This document shows positions 44,495-52,775 of a DNA stretch of 64,000 nucleotides, piece after piece. Numbering within the stretch: position 1 is the stretch's first letter; each line of letters begins with the position of its first letter. Source of the DNA: an uncultured Verrucomicrobia subdivision 3 bacterium. GTDB lineage: Bacteria > Verrucomicrobiota > Verrucomicrobiae > Limisphaerales > UBA11358. Where the stretch lies: the NCBI GenBank assembly GCA_903921455.1, contig CAIXPZ010000277.1, positions 1 through 64,000 of the forward strand, written 5' to 3'. The translations under genes were made by a program, and so were the position numbers. The notes beneath the pieces are model-generated. The model saw only the letters and a program-made list of their open reading frames with translations, searched no databases and was not told the origin of the DNA.

Positions 44495-45775
44495 ATGAAA
44501 TGGCCATCCACGCTCGCCCTCGGCTGCCTGGCGCTCAGCGTGTCGGCGCAGGTTCGGACCAATGCGTCTAATCTTGACGAATCCAGGGTGCCGGCTTACA
44601 CGTTGCCCGACCCGCTCATTTGCGCCGATGGCACCCGCGTGACTAGCGTCAAAATCTGGGAGCAGAAACGCCGGCCGGAATTGGTTGGGCTGTTTGAAAG
44701 CCAGATTTACGGTCGCGCGCCCCGGCCGCCGCGCGGTGGGCACTTTGCCATCCGGTCGCTCGCCACCAACGCCCTCGGTGGTTTAGCCACGCGCAAGGAA
44801 GTCACGGTCTGGTTCACGCGCGGCACCAACGGGCCGAGCCTGAATTTATTGCTCTACACACCGAACGCCGCGCACCAACCTGTTCCGGCGTTTCTCGGCC
44901 TGAATTTCAACGGCAACCATGCCATCAGCGCCGATGCCGGCATCACCCTGTCCGACCGCTGGCTGCCGCCGGCAAAAGACGGTTGCGTGACCAACCATCA
45001 CGCCACGGAGGCGTGCCGTGGCAAGGAAGCTTCGCAATGGCCGGTGGAAAAGATTCTGGCGCGCGGCTACGCGCTGGCTACGGTTTATTATGGCGATCTG
45101 GAGCCGGATTTCACGAACGGCTGGAAACTCGGAGTGCGCGCGGCGTTGAGTCATGACGGCACGAACACGGTTTTCCAGCCGGATGCCTGGGGGGCCGTTA
45201 GCGCGTGGGCGTGGGGTTTGAGTCGCGCGCTGGATTATCTGGCGACCGACCTCGCGATTGACGCGCAGCGCGTTGCGGTCATCGGGCATTCGCGGCTGGC
45301 CAAAACCGCGCTCTGGGCGGGCGCGCAGGACCGGCGGTTTGCCCTCGTTATCGCGAACGAGTCCGGCGAAGGCGGCGCGGCGTTGGCGCGGCGCTGGTTT
45401 GGCGAGACCACCGCGCTCATCAACCTCCGGTTTCCGCACTGGTTCGCCGGCAATTTTAGGAAATTCTCCGGGCACGAAAATGAAATGCCAACCGATCAGC
45501 ACGAGGTGGTAGCGCTGGTCGCGCCCCGCCCGGTTTATATCGCCAGCGCGGCGGGTGATCAATGGTCGGATCCCCGCGGCGAATTTCTCGGCGCGCAAGG
45601 AGCGGAGCCCGTCTATCAACTGTTCGGCAAATCGGGTCTCGGCGTGCGTGACTGGCCCGCCACCAATCACCCGGTCGGGGATTTCATCGGCTACCACGTT
45701 CGCGCCGGCAAACATGACCTGACCCCTTACGATTGGGAGCAGTATTTGAATTTTGCTGACCGGCATTTGAATTGA
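44495..45775 (+). CDS. secreted CE15-type glucuronoyl esterase
   Basis: 426 residues with a signal peptide (MKWPSTLALGCLALSVSAQ). Alpha/beta hydrolase of the bacterial CE15 type: nucleophile Ser at about 266 in VIGHSRLAKTALWAGA, FALVIANESGEGGAALARR, and catalytic His at about 407 in GKHDLTPYDWEQYL. The usual G-H-S-R-x-G-K box reads alanine in place of the second glycine. The enzyme cleaves ester bonds between lignin alcohols and 4-O-methylglucuronic acid of xylan. It follows cstA by three bases, an unexpected pairing of a starvation transporter with a plant-cell-wall esterase. Confidence 0.88.
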   Translation: MKWPSTLALGCLALSVSAQVRTNASNLDESRVPAYTLPDPLICADGTRVTSVKIWEQKRRPELVGLFESQIYGRAPRPPRGGHFAIRSLATNALGGLATRKEVTVWFTRGTNGPSLNLLLYTPNAAHQPVPAFLGLNFNGNHAISADAGITLSDRWLPPAKDGCVTNHHATEACRGKEASQWPVEKILARGYALATVYYGDLEPDFTNGWKLGVRAALSHDGTNTVFQPDAWGAVSAWAWGLSRALDYLATDLAIDAQRVAVIGHSRLAKTALWAGAQDRRFALVIANESGEGGAALARRWFGETTALINLRFPHWFAGNFRKFSGHENEMPTDQHEVVALVAPRPVYIASAAGDQWSDPRGEFLGAQGAEPVYQLFGKSGLGVRDWPATNHPVGDFIGYHVRAGKHDLTPYDWEQYLNFADRHLN

Positions 45776-45845
45776 GCGGCGAGCGCCGGGTTGTGGAGTG
45801 GACTTTTGACGCGCATTGACGCAACTTGGCGGCGGAGATTTTTTA

Positions 45846-46457
45846 ATGAAACTCGGAATTTTTGGCGGTTCCTTCGACCCGGTTCACCTGGGCCACCTGC
45901 TGGTGGCGCAGGCGGCGATTGAGGAGCTGGGTCTGGACCGGTTGTTTTTCATCCCGGCGGCGCAATCGCCCTTCAAGCCTGAAAACCAGCCGGCGCCTGC
46001 TGCGGTGCGGTTGCAATGGCTGCGGCTTGCGCTGGCCGGCCGGACGAATTGCGAGCTGGATGAGCAGGAGGTCCGGCGCGGCGGCATTTCTTACACGGTG
46101 GATACGCTGCGTGATTATGCGCACCGGTATTCCGGCGCAAAATTATTTTATCTCATCGGCGCGGACAATGTGCCGAAGCTGAACGAGTGGCGCGCGCCGG
46201 CGGAGCTTGCGGGATTGGCGGAGTTCGTGGCGATCCCGCGGCCGGTTTGGAGTTCCGGGTTCAGCCAGCCGGCCGGGCCGTCTGCCGCCGGAACCCCGGA
46301 CTTTCCCGCACCCTTCCGGGGGCGGGCGCTGAAAGGCTTCCCCTTCGCCGTCTCCTCATCCGGGATCCGCGCGCGGGTGCGGGCGGGATTGTCCATTGAA
46401 AACCTGGTTCCCGCCGCCGTGGCGGAGGCGATCGCTGGCGCGAAGATTTATGGCTGA
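45846..46457 (+). CDS. nadD: nicotinate-nucleotide adenylyltransferase
   Basis: 203 residues from ATG 45846 (MKLGIFGGSFDPVHLGHL), where the conserved nucleotidyltransferase motif begins; the in-frame ATG ten codons upstream adds nothing conserved. The second family motif near the C-terminus reads VSSSGIRARVRAG (normally ISSTxIR). It makes NaAD in NAD synthesis. The short segment SQPAGPSAAGTPDFPAPF is an extra loop. rsfS follows 52 bp downstream, the common nadD-rsfS order. Confidence 0.95.
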   Translation: MKLGIFGGSFDPVHLGHLLVAQAAIEELGLDRLFFIPAAQSPFKPENQPAPAAVRLQWLRLALAGRTNCELDEQEVRRGGISYTVDTLRDYAHRYSGAKLFYLIGADNVPKLNEWRAPAELAGLAEFVAIPRPVWSSGFSQPAGPSAAGTPDFPAPFRGRALKGFPFAVSSSGIRARVRAGLSIENLVPAAVAEAIAGAKIYG

Positions 46458-46509
46458 ATTTTATCCGTGTCCATTCGCGGCCATTTGTGGTTAAATCTAC
46501 GGCGTAAAT

Positions 46510-46887
46510 ATGGATTCCAAAAAACTGGCGCTGCTCTGCCGCGAATTTGCGGACAATAAAAAAGCTGAAAACATCCTCGTGCTCGACGTGCGCAAGCTGT
46601 CGTCGGTGACGGATTACTTTGTGATCGCGTCTGGCACCAGCCAGCCGCATCTGCGCGCGATTGTGGAGGAAATTGGCAGCCGGCTGCGCGATGACCACGA
46701 CCTGCGGCCGGCGCGGTCGGAAGGTGCGACGGGCGGGAATTGGGTCGTGCTGGACTATTTTGACGTGATGATTCACGTCATGCATACCGAAACCCGGGCG
46801 CGTTACGACCTGGAAGGTCTTTGGGGTGATGCCAGGCCGTTGACCAAGGCTAAGCCGGCCAAGAAAAAAACTCCGGCGAAAAAATAA
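46510..46887 (+). CDS. rsfS: ribosome silencing factor RsfS
   Basis: 125 residues. Family motifs: ENILVLDVRKLSSVTDYFVIASG, HLRAIVEEI and the hallmark GNWVVLDYFDVMIHVM (about residues 76-92), followed by RYDLEGLWGDA. RsfS binds L14 of the large ribosomal subunit and blocks subunit joining when nutrients run out. The last 20 residues are a lysine-rich tail (KPAKKKTPAKK). It forms a unit with nadD. Confidence 0.96.
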   Translation: MDSKKLALLCREFADNKKAENILVLDVRKLSSVTDYFVIASGTSQPHLRAIVEEIGSRLRDDHDLRPARSEGATGGNWVVLDYFDVMIHVMHTETRARYDLEGLWGDARPLTKAKPAKKKTPAKK

Positions 46888-46903
46888 TTTCACCGGAGTC
46901 GGC
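46868..46903 (-). terminator. terminator for the PUR-family gene
   Basis: Read on the minus strand, CTCCGGTG pairs with CGCCGGAG (one G-U pair) and is followed by a run of seven T. It lies 20 bases beyond the stop of the minus-strand gene at 46923 and overlaps the 3' end of rsfS on the other strand. Confidence 0.65.
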
Positions 46904-46922
46904 CAACGGTCAAATAGCAGCT

Positions 46923-47246
46923 TCAGGCTTCCGGCGCGGGTTGCTTCGGCGGGATTTCCTCGGAAATCTTGACCATTTCGTCCAAAAGCTTCTTGAAATC
47001 AGCCAGGCCGGTCGAGGGGATGATGATAGTGTCGCGCCGGCCGCCAACGTCCTCGGTGATGCGGAGGAAGCGTCCGCGCGGATTTTCCTTGAGCGTGAAC
47101 ACAAAATTCTTCCGTTCGATCTGAACTTCGCTGGTTTTGAGTGTGTCTTCGTTAACCGGCGGACGGGGTTGGCCATACTTCGGCGCACCGTATCCCTGCC
47201 CCTGAAACGGGCGGCGATACGGCGATGGGCGTTCGTTTGAAATCAT
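46923..47246 (-). CDS. PUR-family (DUF3276) nucleic-acid-binding protein
   Basis: 107 residues. After a proline/glycine/tyrosine-rich start (YRRPFQGQGYGAPKYGQ) a single PUR repeat runs from about residue 38 to 95: SEVQIERKNFVFTLKENPRG, then RFLRITEDVGGRRDTIIIP, then DFKKLLDEM. Bacterial PUR-alpha-like proteins dimerise and bind single-stranded DNA and RNA. The role in this organism is unknown. It is transcribed alone and ends at its own terminator. Confidence 0.88.
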   Translation of the reverse strand: MISNERPSPYRRPFQGQGYGAPKYGQPRPPVNEDTLKTSEVQIERKNFVFTLKENPRGRFLRITEDVGGRRDTIIIPSTGLADFKKLLDEMVKISEEIPPKQPAPEA

Positions 47247-47417
47247 AATATAGGCTTTAATGCTTCGACATGAACTTCTGCCGGTTTATTAAAAATGTCA
47301 ATCGGCAAAATGGGGGGTAAACCCTCGTTGTCATTGCATGTTCATGCGATTGACAGCGAAGTCATTTAGCCGCTTGGGCTTGTGCTAGGCCCGCTGGCCC
47401 TGGCGAACCGCAATCCC

Positions 47418-48722
47418 TCAAAGGATATTCGCCGCCAGTTCGGCCAGTTCGGACCGCTCGCCCTTTTGCAGTTCGATGTGCGCGGCGATGGCCTGGTCGC
47501 GGAACCGGCTGATGATGTAGTTGAATCCGTTCGACGATGAATCCACATACGGATTGTCAATCTGATAGGGATCGCCGGTGAAAATGATTTTCGTGCCGCT
47601 GCCGACGCGCGTGACGATGGTCTTGGCCTCCAGCGGCGTCAGGTTCTGCGACTCGTCGATGATCATGAACTGGTTCGCGATGCTGCGTCCGCGGATATAG
47701 CTCAACGCCTCCACCACAATGCTGCCGCTGCGCATCAGATCGGCGGCGCGGCGGTGGTCGTGACCCATGTTCAGGTCGCTCAGCATCTCCAGCGCGTCGT
47801 GGATCGGCTGCATCCACGGCGCGAGTTTTTCCTCCAGCGAGCCGGGCAGGAACCCCAGCTCTTTGCCCATCGAAATCGTCGGGCGCGCGACCACCAGCCG
47901 GCGGAATTCCCGGTCATTCACCACGCGTTTCAGGCCGGCCGCCATCGCCACCAGGGTCTTGCCGGTGCCGGCTTTGCCCATGAGGGTGACCAGTTTCACC
48001 CGGTCATCCAGCAGCGCGTCGAGCGCGAAATGCTGCTCGCGGTTGCGCGGCTTGATGCCCCAGACGCCCTCGCGGCAATCCAGGATGGGAATAAGCTTGG
48101 TGCCGGTCGCGTCCACTTTGGTCAGCGCGGCCTTTTTGGGATTCGCCTCGTCGGTGAGCGTGCAGTATTCGTTGGGAAAATATTTTTTACCGCTGTCCAG
48201 CGCGAGTTCGCCCTTGGCGCGGAACGCCGCCATTTTTTCGGCTGAAATCGTCAGGTCCACCATGCCGGTGTAAAGATCGGTGATGAACACGCGGTCCGTC
48301 TCGTAATCTTCCGCCATGACGCCGATCGCGTCGGCCTTGATGCGCAAATTGATGTCCTTGGAGACCAGGATGGTCGCGTTTTTGGACTGCGTCTTTTGGA
48401 TTTCGGCGGCCAGCGCCAGGATCCGGTTGTCCACGGAGTCCTTGGTGAAGACCGTTTCGCCGTGCCCGTTTTTGTGGAACGCGATTTTGAGCTTCCCGCC
48501 GTTCGGCAGGTCCACGCCCTGGCTCAGGCTGCCTTCGCCGCGAAAGCCGTCGAGCATCCGCGACACGGTGCGCGCATTCCGGCCCAGCTCGGTGGACTCG
48601 CGCTTGAACCGGTCGATTTCCTCGATGACTTCGATGGGCACCAGGACGGTGTGCTCCTCGAAATTGACGAGTGAATTCGGGTCGTGGAGGAGGACATTGG
48701 TGTCGAGAATGTAGTTTTTCAC
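47418..48722 (-). CDS. PIN domain - PhoH ATPase fusion (PhoH2/YlaK type)
   Basis: 434 residues. N-terminal PIN domain (about 1-150) with the conserved acidic residues in YILDTNVLLHDPNSL, EVIEEIDRFK and DNRILALA; C-terminal PhoH ATPase (about 240-434) with Walker A MGKAGTGKTLVA and Walker B FMIDESQNL (here MIIDESQNLTPLE). Members of this fused type have RNA helicase and ribonuclease activity. It is monocistronic, with 189 bp before the divergent hisC. Confidence 0.95.
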   Translation of the reverse strand: MKNYILDTNVLLHDPNSLVNFEEHTVLVPIEVIEEIDRFKRESTELGRNARTVSRMLDGFRGEGSLSQGVDLPNGGKLKIAFHKNGHGETVFTKDSVDNRILALAAEIQKTQSKNATILVSKDINLRIKADAIGVMAEDYETDRVFITDLYTGMVDLTISAEKMAAFRAKGELALDSGKKYFPNEYCTLTDEANPKKAALTKVDATGTKLIPILDCREGVWGIKPRNREQHFALDALLDDRVKLVTLMGKAGTGKTLVAMAAGLKRVVNDREFRRLVVARPTISMGKELGFLPGSLEEKLAPWMQPIHDALEMLSDLNMGHDHRRAADLMRSGSIVVEALSYIRGRSIANQFMIIDESQNLTPLEAKTIVTRVGSGTKIIFTGDPYQIDNPYVDSSSNGFNYIISRFRDQAIAAHIELQKGERSELAELAANIL

Positions 48723-48911
48723 GTTAGCAAAGAGCGGACAGTGGAATTTCCGCCGGCGGGGCGGGGTGGTTTGAATATTGAAACGGCGTTGTCAAAATAA
48801 CCCTGAAACTGGAGGTGATTTTTTCAGTCAAAAAAAAAGTGTCAACGATATTCCGCCGATTCGGTGGAAATTATTTCCGGCCGTGACCGGGTGCTGGCAT
48901 AATGCCGGCGC

Positions 48912-50012
48912 ATGGCCAAAAAAAATCCATTGATCCGCCCGCTGGTTCACCAGCTGCAGGCGTATGTGCCGGGCGAGCAGCCCAAGATCCGGGGGCTGAT
49001 CAAGCTTAACACCAACGAGAATCCGTATCCGCCGTCGCCGAAAGTGCTGGCGGCGGTCAAAGCCGCCGTGGATGGGCGGTTGCGCCTCTATCCCAATCCG
49101 GCCGCCGAAAAACTGCGGGCAAAACTGGCCCGGCTGCATGGCTGCCAGCCGGAAAACATTCTGGTCGGCAACGGTTCGGACGAAGTGCTGGCGCTGGCGG
49201 TGCGCGGTTTTGTGGAACCGCGGCTGAAGTCCGCTTCCCCGCCGGCCTGGGCTACGGTGCAGTATTTTACCCCGAGCTATTCCTTGTATCCGGTGCTGGC
49301 GGACATCCATGGCGCGGCGAAAAATGCGGTTCCGCTCAAGCCGGATTTCGGCCTGCCCGGCGTCGGTGAATTGCGGCGCGGGAAACGGTGGCACTTTGAC
49401 GCGGCGCTGACGTTGGTGACGACGCCGAATGCGCCGAGTGGCCGCGGTTACCGGACGGCTGAACTCGAAAAACTGTGCCGCGCGCAGCAAGGCGTGGTCA
49501 TCCTGGACGAGGCTTACGTTGATTTTGCCCGTGAAAATGCGTTGAAACTCGCGCTGAAATATCCGCACGTCCTCGTGGCGCGGACGTTTTCCAAGGCGTA
49601 TTCGCTGTGTTTCCAGCGCGTCGGTTATTTGGTCGGCCACGCGGACTTGATTGCCGCGCTCGACAAGATCCGCGACAGTTACAATGTGAACGGCCTCGGC
49701 CAGGTCGCGGCCGAGGCGACGCTGGACGACTTGAAATTTTACCGCGCCAATTTCAAAAAAATCGTGGCGACGCGCGCGTGGTTGAGCCGGGAGCTGACCA
49801 GGCTGGGCTTCCGTGTGCTGCCGAGCCAGACGAACTTCATTCTCGCCAAGCCGCCGCTCTTCCCGGCGCCAGCTTGGTTGCAGAAACTGCGCGACCGAAA
49901 GATACTCGTTCGCTGGTTCAGCGCGCCGGAAGTGAAGGATTACTTGCGCATCACCATCGGCACCCCGGCGGAGGCCAAGGCCTTGATCACGGCGGTGCGA
50001 AAAATTGTGTGA
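48912..50012 (+). CDS. hisC: histidinol-phosphate aminotransferase
   Basis: 366 residues. Fold-type I PLP enzyme: IKLNTNENPYPPSPKV at the N-terminus, NGSDEVLALAVRGF, TTPNAPSGR, VILDEAYVDF, and the PLP lysine in ARTFSKAYSLCFQRVGY. The C-terminal arginine site is YLRITIGTP. It converts histidinol phosphate and glutamate in histidine synthesis. No other his genes are in the window. The following GTG-start ATPase gene is 65 bp away. Confidence 0.94.
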   Translation: MAKKNPLIRPLVHQLQAYVPGEQPKIRGLIKLNTNENPYPPSPKVLAAVKAAVDGRLRLYPNPAAEKLRAKLARLHGCQPENILVGNGSDEVLALAVRGFVEPRLKSASPPAWATVQYFTPSYSLYPVLADIHGAAKNAVPLKPDFGLPGVGELRRGKRWHFDAALTLVTTPNAPSGRGYRTAELEKLCRAQQGVVILDEAYVDFARENALKLALKYPHVLVARTFSKAYSLCFQRVGYLVGHADLIAALDKIRDSYNVNGLGQVAAEATLDDLKFYRANFKKIVATRAWLSRELTRLGFRVLPSQTNFILAKPPLFPAPAWLQKLRDRKILVRWFSAPEVKDYLRITIGTPAEAKALITAVRKIV

Positions 50013-50077
50013 GCCAATTTGATTCGCAGAAAAACCTTTGCTTTGCGCGGAGTTGGACTTTTTGCTAGAAAGCCAGC

Positions 50078-50893
50078 GTGTATCTGGAGTTTTACGGATT
50101 AAAGCTGTCGCCGTTCGACATCACGCCGAACCCGCGCTTTCTTTTCCACAGTAACAAGCATCGGGAGGCGTTCAATCATCTGCTCTATGGCATCCGTGAA
50201 CGCAAGGGGTTTGTCCAGCTCACCGGCGAAGTGGGGGCGGGCAAGACGACCCTCTGTCGGGCGTTGTTGGAGCATCTCGACGGGCGTTATTCCACGGCGC
50301 TGATTTTGAACCCGGTGCTGAGCGGCGACGAGCTGATGAAAGCCATCGCCACGGAATACGGTCTGGAAGTCCGGGGCAAGGACCGGCTGGAAACCATTGG
50401 AACCATTAGTGATTTCTTGTTGCGGCAGACGCTCGCCGGCAAGGAAACGGTTCTGATCGTCGACGAGGCGCAGAATCTGACGGAGGATTTGCTGGAACAG
50501 GTCCGGCTCATTTCCAACATCGAGACGGATGACCGCAAGCTGCTGCAGATCGTCTTGATGGGCCAGCCGGAATTGCGCGACCGGCTGAACAGTCACCGGC
50601 TGCGCCAATTGCGCCAGCGCATCACGGTGCGGTATCATTTGAATCCGCTCACGTGTGCCGAGGTCGGGCAATATATTCATCACCGGCTCGCGCTGGCAGG
50701 CGCGCGGGGGATGCCGAACTTCACCACGCCCGCGGTGTGGCGGGTGTTTCGTTACAGCCAGGGCATCCCGCGATTGGTCAACGCCGTCTGCGACAAGGCG
50801 TTGCTGGCCGGCTTTGTCGAGCGCAGCCAGCGCATCAACTACCGGATGGTCGGCCGGGCCATTCGTGAACTGGAAGGTCACATTCACGCATGA
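50078..50893 (+). CDS. GspA/ExeA-type AAA ATPase (exosortase-associated type)
   Basis: 271 residues, starting at GTG 50078 (MYLEFYGLKLSPFDITPNPRFLF), where the family N-terminus begins. Walker A GEVGAGKTTLCR (about 47-58), Walker B VLIVDEAQNL (about 126-135), and the GspA C-terminal QGIPRLVNAVCDKALLAGF. Such ATPases work with GspB in secretin assembly or in exosortase/EPS gene sets. It is coupled to the GspB-like gene by a four-base ATGA overlap, and a CPBP protease follows, which favours the exosortase-linked variant. Confidence 0.9.
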   Translation: MYLEFYGLKLSPFDITPNPRFLFHSNKHREAFNHLLYGIRERKGFVQLTGEVGAGKTTLCRALLEHLDGRYSTALILNPVLSGDELMKAIATEYGLEVRGKDRLETIGTISDFLLRQTLAGKETVLIVDEAQNLTEDLLEQVRLISNIETDDRKLLQIVLMGQPELRDRLNSHRLRQLRQRITVRYHLNPLTCAEVGQYIHHRLALAGARGMPNFTTPAVWRVFRYSQGIPRLVNAVCDKALLAGFVERSQRINYRMVGRAIRELEGHIHA

Positions 50894-51387
50894 GCCTCAT
50901 CAACGACGCCCTGAAGCGCGCCCAGCAAAATCCGGCGCGCGGGCCGCAAAATGATTTGCCGCCGTTGCCGCCCGTCCGGGCAGGCGCCTCAGCCGGCGCC
51001 TGGTTGATTCCGGCCATTGTGATTTTTCTGATTGTCGCCGCCATTTTCATCATTGGCTGGGGGGTCGCCCAACACTCCGTGCCACCGGCCCCGGCCGCGC
51101 CGCCCAAGTTCCCCGTTGCCCCGCCGGCGACCGTGGCGGCTCCGCCGCCAGTGGCCCCGCTGTCAGCCCCGGCCACCGCGCCGGCGCTGGTGCCGCTGAA
51201 TCCGCCGGACGCGCCAAAATTACAGGGGATTTTTTATTCTCCCGCCGCCTCCACGGCCATTGTGGATGGTAAAACCGTCCGCCTCGGCGATCATTTCCTT
51301 CAGTATCGCGTGACGGAAATCACCCGGAGCACGGTGACGCTCGTTGATCTCAGTGGCCAAGCGGTCAAGCTGGGCATGCAGGATTGA
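50890..51387 (+). CDS. GspB-like membrane protein
   Basis: 165 residues. Begins MSLINDALKRAQQNPA, the typical short cytoplasmic start of GspB-like proteins, followed by one membrane helix (LIPAIVIFLIVAAIFIIG), an alanine/proline-rich linker and a C-terminal domain (LQGIFYSPAASTAIVDG, then VTEITRSTVTLV) of the GspB periplasmic type. It should pair with the upstream ATPase across the inner membrane. The stop lies four bases before the next ATG, so all three genes form one operon. Confidence 0.87.
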   Translation: MSLINDALKRAQQNPARGPQNDLPPLPPVRAGASAGAWLIPAIVIFLIVAAIFIIGWGVAQHSVPPAPAAPPKFPVAPPATVAAPPPVAPLSAPATAPALVPLNPPDAPKLQGIFYSPAASTAIVDGKTVRLGDHFLQYRVTEITRSTVTLVDLSGQAVKLGMQD

Positions 51388-51391
51388 CGTG

Positions 51392-52096
51392 ATGAGCTTT
51401 CGGAAAACCATCCTGGGTTCGCCCGTCACCGCGCGCGTGGCCCCGTTTGTTGTGTTTCTCGCGCTGACCTTTTGCCAGGGGCAGTTTGGCGCGGCTTCGG
51501 CCTACTGGTATTACCTGGCCAAGACCCTGGTCGGACTGTGGCTGGTTCTGGAAATGCGCCCGTTTGTTTCGGAAATGCGCTGGGCGTTCAGTTGGGAGGC
51601 CGTTCTGGTCGGTGTGGGTGTTTTCGGGATTTGGGTTGGTCTCAGCGGCGGGTGGACCCAGCAAAGTTCACTCTGGGTAAACCTCGGCCTCGCGCACCCG
51701 CCGGAAAAATTGGCCGCGGTGTGGAACCCCCATCAACAATTTGGCCAGGGCACCGCTCTCGCCTGGTTGTTTATTGTGACGCGCCTTCTTGGCTCCACCT
51801 TCATTGTCCCGCCGTTGGAAGAGGTTTTTTACCGCTCGTTTGTGTATCGCTACCTTGCCCGCCACGAATTTCTTTCCGTGCCGCTGGATAAATTTTTGCC
51901 GCGTTCTTTTTTTGTCACCGCCCTCATCTTCGGCCTGTCCCACAATGAGTGGCTCGCCGGCATTCTCTGCGGCGCGGCGTTTCAATGGCTGGTGCTGCGC
52001 AAAAACCGGCTCGGCGATGCCATGACGGCGCACGCCATCACCAATTTTCTGCTGGGCCTCTGGGTCGTCACGCGCGGCGCGTGGCATTTCTGGTAG
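51392..52096 (+). CDS. CPBP/CAAX-type intramembrane metalloprotease (exosortase-associated)
   Basis: 234 residues from ATG 51392, which has the expected four-base spacing from the upstream stop; the in-frame ATG at 51344 lies inside the GspB-like gene. About seven membrane helices. CPBP motifs: EEVFYRSF (Glu about 143-144), GLSHNEW (His about 184) and HAITNFLLG. The length and pattern match the CAAX-protease-related proteins that occur beside exosortases. It should act in the inner membrane. A PEP-CTERM protein, the substrate class of such systems, lies 9 kb downstream. Confidence 0.88.
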   Translation: MSFRKTILGSPVTARVAPFVVFLALTFCQGQFGAASAYWYYLAKTLVGLWLVLEMRPFVSEMRWAFSWEAVLVGVGVFGIWVGLSGGWTQQSSLWVNLGLAHPPEKLAAVWNPHQQFGQGTALAWLFIVTRLLGSTFIVPPLEEVFYRSFVYRYLARHEFLSVPLDKFLPRSFFVTALIFGLSHNEWLAGILCGAAFQWLVLRKNRLGDAMTAHAITNFLLGLWVVTRGAWHFW

Positions 52097-52116
52097 GCGG
52101 CCGCCCCCGGAATATT

Positions 52117-52695
52117 TTATCCGCGCAGCGTGCGCACGTCCACCGCGTCCATGCCCGCGGACCGGATGGCTTGCAGGCCCAGGTCGGTGTCCTCGTAGGC
52201 GCGGCAGAATTTCGGCTCCACGCCGATGCGGCGCGCGGCTTCCAGGAATATATCCGGCGCGGGCTTCTGGTTCTTGACCATCTCGCTCGTCACCACGGCG
52301 GTGAAAAGGTGGCGGATCTTCAGATGCTCCAGCACGTCGACGATGATTTTTTGCGTGCCGCCGGAAGCCACGGCCATCGGCAGTTTGCCGTGGTTGGCCC
52401 TGGCGATTTCCACGACCGCATGGATCGGCTCCACCTGCGCCATGAGCGGCAGGTAGGCATTTTCTTTTTCGTGTGCCACCGCGATGTGGTCGAGCGGCCG
52501 GCCCTGTTCCTCCGCCAGCATCTTAAGAATGTCGCGCGACGGCACGCCGCCGAGCGAATAGAAGCGGTCTTCGGGAAAATGCAGGTTGTGGCGCTGCGTG
52601 ATCATTTGCCACGCGTGCCAGTGCAGCGGCATCGTGTCGGCCAGCGTGCCGTCGCAGTCGAAGATCAGTCCTTTGATGTGTGCGGGTAAATTCAT
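52117..52695 (-). CDS. HAD-family hydrolase (beta-phosphoglucomutase/phosphoglycolate-phosphatase-like)
   Basis: 192 residues, compact for the family. Motif I FDCDGTLADTMPLHW at about 12-26 (Asp nucleophile and second Asp), motif II serine in PMAVASGGTQK, motif III lysine in KNQKPAPDIF, and motif IV YEDTDLGLQA with one acidic substitution pattern. The cap domain is helical and small. Likely dephosphorylates a sugar phosphate or isomerises it; substrate unknown. It lies downstream of prfA on the same strand after an 80-bp gap containing short repeats. Confidence 0.88.
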   Translation of the reverse strand: MNLPAHIKGLIFDCDGTLADTMPLHWHAWQMITQRHNLHFPEDRFYSLGGVPSRDILKMLAEEQGRPLDHIAVAHEKENAYLPLMAQVEPIHAVVEIARANHGKLPMAVASGGTQKIIVDVLEHLKIRHLFTAVVTSEMVKNQKPAPDIFLEAARRIGVEPKFCRAYEDTDLGLQAIRSAGMDAVDVRTLRG

Positions 52696-52775
52696 AATTG
52701 GTTAAAGGGTTGCCTCGTTAAATGGTTAAGTTGTGGGGCGCGGTAATCGGTTTGCCGGTTTAACGATTCAACCGT

